Under the pieces are notes generated by a model. The model did no database searches and was not told the origin of the DNA. It saw nothing but the letters and a program-made list of their open reading frames with translations. A program made the position numbers and the translations under genes. A DNA stretch of 45,184 nucleotides from AWTP1-13 sp039808585 (lineage in GTDB: Bacteria; Pseudomonadota; Alphaproteobacteria; Rhizobiales; Hyphomicrobiaceae), in assembly GCA_039808585.1 (NCBI GenBank), contig JBDHTJ010000014.1, positions 1 to 45,184 of the forward strand, written 5' to 3'. Below, in pieces: positions 41,710 through 45,184 of this stretch; within the stretch, counting starts at the first letter, position 1, and each line of letters starts with the position of its first letter.

Positions 41710-42483
41710 CTACTCGTGCTTGAAATTCGGCTTTCGCTTCTCTGCGAACGCCGACATGCCTTCCTTCTGGTCCGCGAGGGCGAACTGGGAATGGAAAACC
41801 CGCCGCTCGAAACGGAGACCTTCGGAAAGGGTGGTTTCGTAGGCGCGGTTGACCGTCTCCTTCGTCATCATGGCGACAGGGAGGGACATCTCTGCGATCG
41901 CAGTAGCGGTCTTCATGGCTTCCTCGAGGAGACTGGCGGCCGGGACCACGCGTGCAACCAGGTTCGCGCGCTCTGCCTCGGTGGCGTCCATCATGCGCCC
42001 GGTGAGGCACATTTCCATCGCCTTCGCCTTGCCGATCTGGCGAATGAGGCGCTGGGTGCCGCCAGCGCCCGGCATGACGCCCAGCTTTATCTCCGGCTGT
42101 CCGAATTTCGCGGTATCGGCCGCAATGATGATGTCACACATCATGGCAAGCTCGCAGCCGCCGCCCAGCGCGAAGCCGGCCACGGCCGCGACCACGGGCT
42201 TCCTGGCGTTGGCCACGCGATACCACTTGGCGATGAAGTCTTCCTTGAAGGCCTGCATGTAGGTCTTGGCCTGCATCTCCTTGATGTCGGCGCCGGCAGC
42301 GAAGGCCTTCTCGGAGCCTGTGATCACGATGCAGCCGATGGCGGGATCGTCCTCGAAGGCATCGACCGCTTTCGATAGCTCGCCGATGAGCTCGGCATTC
42401 AGAGCGTTCAGCGCCTGTGGGCGGTTGAGGCGGACGAGCCCCACCCGGCCCTTGGTCTCGACGATGATGGTTGCATAGCTCAT
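41710..42483 (-). CDS. Enoyl-CoA hydratase with a canonical active site
   Basis: A 257-aa crotonase that hydrates trans-2-enoyl-CoA to 3-hydroxyacyl-CoA in beta-oxidation. Both catalytic glutamates are present: E111 in GGGCELAMMCD and E131 in FGQPEIKLGVMPGAGG, with the usual spacing of 20. The oxyanion-hole segment is FAAGADIKEM (61-70). Length matches short-chain hydratases (ECHS1-like). ATG at 42483 with GGAGAG upstream. It is the last of four minus-strand genes (NDUFA9-like, GlcG-like, mutM, this) with small gaps, probably one operon. Gene symbol left open because paralogues abound. Confidence 0.95.
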   Translation of the reverse strand: MSYATIIVETKGRVGLVRLNRPQALNALNAELIGELSKAVDAFEDDPAIGCIVITGSEKAFAAGADIKEMQAKTYMQAFKEDFIAKWYRVANARKPVVAAVAGFALGGGCELAMMCDIIIAADTAKFGQPEIKLGVMPGAGGTQRLIRQIGKAKAMEMCLTGRMMDATEAERANLVARVVPAASLLEEAMKTATAIAEMSLPVAMMTKETVNRAYETTLSEGLRFERRVFHSQFALADQKEGMSAFAEKRKPNFKHE

Positions 42484-42514
42484 GGGCGTTCTCTCCTCGG
42501 GATGCTTGTCCTGC

Positions 42515-43402
42515 TCATCGTTGACAGGCGGGGCAATAGAAAGTCGACCGACCTGCCTGTGTCTTGCGACGCACCGTGCCCCGACAGCCTGCCGTCAGGC
42601 AAGGCTCGCCTTCGCGGCCATAGACGGAGAAGGCTTCCTGGAAGCGGCCTGAGGAGCCATCGGTGTGCTGGTAGTCGCGCAAGGTGGAACCGCCTGCGAG
42701 GATCGCCTCCGTAAGGACGGCCTTTATATGCGTGGCAACCTGCTCGGCATGCCGGGTCGGCCGTCCGGAGCGGGTGGCAAGCCGGGCAGCCGCGCTCGTG
42801 GGCAACAGGTGCGACCGGTAGAGCGCCTCGCACACATAGATGTTGCCGAGGCCCGCCACGATGCGCTGATCCATCAGGAAGGCCTTCAGGTCGGTCTTTC
42901 GCCCGTGGGCCTTGCCGGCGAGGTAGGCGGCATCGAGATCATTGCTCAGAGGCTCCACGCCAAGGTTGGCGAAGAAGGCGTCCTGTGCCAGGTGGGTCTC
43001 AGGGATCAGGGTCATGTAACCGAAACGCCGCGCGTCGTTATAGACGATGGAAGCACCACCCCTCATACGGAAGACGACGTGGTCGTGGCGCTGGTCCGCG
43101 CCGTGCTCGTAGACGTATTCGCCGAGCTGAACGGCCTGCGCGTCGGCCGGGGTTGCGATCGAAAAGCGGCCGGTCATGCCGAGATGCATGGCCAGCACCT
43201 CGCCGGCATTGAGATGCGCCAGGATGTACTTCGCCCGGCGCGTGAGAGCCAAAACGCGGCGGCCGGCAAGCCGCTGGGCGAAGTTCTCGGGCAGGGGAAA
43301 GCGCAGATCCGGGCGCCGCAGCTCCACGCGCTCGATGGTGTGTCCGGCAAGGACGGGCGCTAGCCCCCGGCACACCGTCTCGACTTCGGGAAGCTCGGGC
43401 AT
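42515..43402 (-). CDS. mutM: Formamidopyrimidine-DNA glycosylase
   Basis: MutM/Fpg (295 aa), a base-excision repair glycosylase/AP lyase that removes 8-oxoguanine and formamidopyrimidines. The catalytic N-terminus after Met is PELPEVETVCRGL, with Pro as nucleophile and Glu3. K57-region RRAKYIL carries the conserved lysine. The helix-two-turn-helix VAGLGNIYVCEALYRS binds DNA, and the C-terminal zinc finger is C-x-x-x-x-C ... C-P-A-C at 268-293 (GEPCLTAGCRG, FYCPACQR). ATG at 43402, nine bases after the GlcG-like gene's stop. Part of the four-gene minus-strand unit. Confidence 0.98.
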   Translation of the reverse strand: MPELPEVETVCRGLAPVLAGHTIERVELRRPDLRFPLPENFAQRLAGRRVLALTRRAKYILAHLNAGEVLAMHLGMTGRFSIATPADAQAVQLGEYVYEHGADQRHDHVVFRMRGGASIVYNDARRFGYMTLIPETHLAQDAFFANLGVEPLSNDLDAAYLAGKAHGRKTDLKAFLMDQRIVAGLGNIYVCEALYRSHLLPTSAAARLATRSGRPTRHAEQVATHIKAVLTEAILAGGSTLRDYQHTDGSSGRFQEAFSVYGREGEPCLTAGCRGTVRRKTQAGRSTFYCPACQR

Positions 43403-43411
43403 GCCGCTCCT

Positions 43412-43837
43412 TCAGGCGCCGGGATCGCCCGTGAGGCCTGCAATGCCGATACCGGCGAGCGCCGCTGCCTCGTCGTTGTCCGAGGTGTCACCGGACACGC
43501 CCACCGCCCCGATGACGGACTTCGCCGCATCGAGGACAAGCACGCCGCCGGGCACAGGGATCAGGCTGCCACCCACCACGTGCGTGACCGCGGCGATGAA
43601 ATAGGGCTGCTGCTGGGCGCGGGTGTAAAGCGTGCGGGTGCCGAGGCCCATGGCGAGGGCGCCGTGCGCTTTGCCGATGGCGATCTCGGCCCGCTTCAGG
43701 CTTGTGCCATCCTCGGAGGCGACGAGCTTCAATGCCCCGCGCTCATCCAGTATGGCGACGCTGAGGGGTTTCATGCCGGCGCCGCGGGCATGCTGGAAGG
43801 CGCCAGCGACGATCTTCTGCGCGATATCGAGCTTCAT
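43412..43837 (-). CDS. GlcG/HbpS-like heme-binding-family protein (DUF336)
   Basis: A 141-aa protein of the GlcG/HbpS family. The family blocks PLSVAILDERGALKLVASED (24-43), YFIAAVTHVVGGSLIPVPGG and VIGAVGVSGDTSDNDEAAA are present. HbpS of Streptomyces binds heme and senses redox stress; many members are just small accessory proteins near glycolate or degradation genes. Function here is unknown. No signal peptide, so it is cytoplasmic. Gaps of nine bases to each neighbour suggest tight cotranscription with the NDUFA9-like gene and mutM. Confidence 0.9.
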   Translation of the reverse strand: MKLDIAQKIVAGAFQHARGAGMKPLSVAILDERGALKLVASEDGTSLKRAEIAIGKAHGALAMGLGTRTLYTRAQQQPYFIAAVTHVVGGSLIPVPGGVLVLDAAKSVIGAVGVSGDTSDNDEAAALAGIGIAGLTGDPGA

Positions 43838-43846
43838 TGATTGTCC

Positions 43847-44830
43847 TCAGCCGCGATAGTGGGCGAACTGCCCGTGCGGATTGAAGCGTTCCAGGTAAGC
43901 CGGAACGATGGCGGCCATCGTATGCGGGTCGGTGATGCCAAGGCCTTGCAGCGTATGGTCTTCGGAGATCGCCTGGGCGGTGACAACGTTATCCACCTGC
44001 AGCAGCCGGACCTGGTCTACGGTGAGGGGACGAAGCGCGTTGGGGAGCGGCGCCGTCAGCAGCGCACCCAGTTTCGCCGCCCAGAACGGCAGGCGCACGT
44101 ACCAGCGCTTGCGACCAGACCATTCCTGCACCCGATCGAGGATCTGGCGGAAGGTCACGATCTCCGGCCCGCCAAGCTCATAGATGGCGCCAGGTTCTGC
44201 CTTGCCTTCGCACGCTGCTGCCACGGCCCGCGCGACATCGCCCACGTACACCGGCTGGAAACGCGTTTGGCCACCGCCAATGAGCGGCAAGAGCGGGGAG
44301 TGGGCGGCCATATCCGCGAAGCGGTTGAAGAGGTCGTCCTCGGGCCCGAAAACGAGCGAGGGCTGGAGGATGACGGCGTCCGGAAAGGCCTTCAGCACGG
44401 CACGTTCGCCCGCTGCCTTGCTGCGGGCATAGGTGGAGCTGGAGCGGGGAGAGGCGCCAAGCGCCGATACGTGCACCATGCGGGTGGCGCCCGCAAGCCG
44501 GGCCGCCTCGGCCACGGCTTCTGCACCCTTCACATGCAGGGCATCGAACGACTGCGAGCCCGACTTGGCCAGGACACCGACAAGATTGACGACCGCCTCG
44601 GCGCCCTGCACCGCGGCCTTGATGGATTCCGGGTAGCGAAGATTGGCCTGCACGGGGAAAACCTGGCCAACCGCGCCCATGGTCTGGACGTGGCCTGCAA
44701 GATCGGGGCGGCGCACCGCCACCCGCACACGCCAGCCTTCCCTGCACAAGGCGCGGACGACGTGGCGGCCCACGAACCCCGAGCCACCGAAAACCGTGAC
44801 GAGACTGCCTTTTTCCAGACGTGCGAGCAT
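43847..44830 (-). CDS. NAD(P)-binding NDUFA9-like protein (complex I-associated epimerase family)
   Basis: A 327-aa atypical short-chain dehydrogenase of the complex I NDUFA9 subunit family. The Rossmann motif is VTVFGGSGFVGRHVVRALCR (11-30). Later HVSALGASPRSSSTYARSKA shows the Y-x-x-x-K pair expected in active epimerases/reductases. The end LQGLGITDPHTMAAIVPAYL is typical of this family in alphaproteobacteria. It may bind NADPH and assist complex I, but related proteins work as dehydrogenases. ATG at 44830; it begins the four-gene minus-strand unit. Upstream, a 269-base gap holds the tRNA-Leu promoter facing the other way. Confidence 0.9.
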   Translation of the reverse strand: MLARLEKGSLVTVFGGSGFVGRHVVRALCREGWRVRVAVRRPDLAGHVQTMGAVGQVFPVQANLRYPESIKAAVQGAEAVVNLVGVLAKSGSQSFDALHVKGAEAVAEAARLAGATRMVHVSALGASPRSSSTYARSKAAGERAVLKAFPDAVILQPSLVFGPEDDLFNRFADMAAHSPLLPLIGGGQTRFQPVYVGDVARAVAAACEGKAEPGAIYELGGPEIVTFRQILDRVQEWSGRKRWYVRLPFWAAKLGALLTAPLPNALRPLTVDQVRLLQVDNVVTAQAISEDHTLQGLGITDPHTMAAIVPAYLERFNPHGQFAHYRG

Positions 44831-45046
44831 GCCGGCCCCCTTGGATCTGCCGCGCGCCGAGCAATAGCGCCCGCAGCCGCGGCTGTGAAGGCGGCTGGCG
44901 GAGAAGCCGCAGGAAAGACGGCTTGGCGGCAGCAGTTTTGCCGGGCGTCAATGCCCAATCGATCGCGATGCGCCGGCCGGCGAGGGCTGCAGGGCAGAGA
45001 GCCGTTGCGACGGGGATCCAGCGGGCCTCTGGGGCCAAGCACGCAA

Positions 45047-45075
45047 TTGACAACCGGCCCAACGCGCCCTAACCA
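45047..45075 (+). promoter_or_regulatory. Sigma-70-type promoter of the tRNA-Leu gene
   Basis: TTGACA (45047-45052), exactly 17 bases, then TAACCA (45070-45075). RNA would start near 45082, about 18 bases before the mature tRNA. The -35 is a perfect consensus. Confidence 0.75.
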
Positions 45076-45099
45076 GAGCGCCCGATCGTTCCGGAGCCT

Positions 45100-45184
<85 letters not shown>

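Overview
The window is GC-rich chromosomal DNA of an alphaproteobacterium, most likely of the order Hyphomicrobiales (Rhizobiales). The evidence is the minus-strand block rpsT / dnaA / dnaN / recF / gyrB, a GapR (DUF2312) gene, rplM-rpsI linked to a type 2 argC, an orphan methyl-accepting chemotaxis protein with a CheW gene, and a complex I NDUFA9-like protein. I see no phage, transposase, CRISPR array or resistance island. The genus cannot be fixed from the sequence alone.

Layout. 1-121: tail of an unknown gene and its terminator. 0.5-4.5 kb: chemoreceptor, CheW, a secreted metzincin protease, and GapR (minus). 4.6-4.8 kb: two adjacent long hairpin elements of the same architecture. 4.9-7.5 kb: CoA-binding protein, an atypical crotonase, a small periplasmic protein and a thioesterase. 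7.6-13 kb: rplM-rpsI, terC, argC, rsmE and gshA. 13-19.2 kb: a tiny cysteine-patterned secreted protein, a second atypical crotonase, the K+ transporter kup, a permuted papain-like hydrolase paired with an M19 dipeptidase, and a DUF2158-like gene. 19.4-23.7 kb: a kinase-fold/P-loop fusion overlapping an ADP-forming acyl-CoA ligase/GNAT fusion. 23.7-33 kb: an accessory stretch with LLM oxidoreductase, MBL hydrolase, NUDIX hydrolase, nitronate monooxygenase, a PadR regulator and three solute-binding proteins of three transporter classes, none with a permease in the window. 33-41.5 kb: gyrB, recF, dnaN, dnaA, a rhodanese gene, 832 bp with no convincing gene, and rpsT. 41.7-44.8 kb: canonical enoyl-CoA hydratase, mutM, a GlcG/HbpS-like gene and the NDUFA9-like gene. 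45.1 kb: tRNA-Leu(CAG) with a clear promoter.

How the parts work together. The right third is replication and repair housekeeping: initiator, sliding clamp, gap repair, gyrase and MutM. GapR, which in Caulobacter follows overtwisted DNA ahead of replication forks, lies about 30 kb away. The 7.6-13 kb block serves translation, arginine synthesis and glutathione synthesis. The accessory block looks like substrate sensing or capture coupled to oxidation and hydrolysis. Its best regulatory unit is the divergent PadR / binding protein-nitronate monooxygenase locus, with a 20-bp dyad in the promoter gap and a leader hairpin touching the Shine-Dalgarno sequence of the binding-protein gene.

The most noteworthy items are the twin CTAG-bounded hairpins, the PadR locus, the mirror-symmetric six-cysteine protein, three crotonase paralogues with three different catalytic configurations, the orphan binding proteins, and the long gap next to dnaA. 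I do not see a clearly new multi-gene defence or mobile system; the candidates are reported at the strength the sequence allows.
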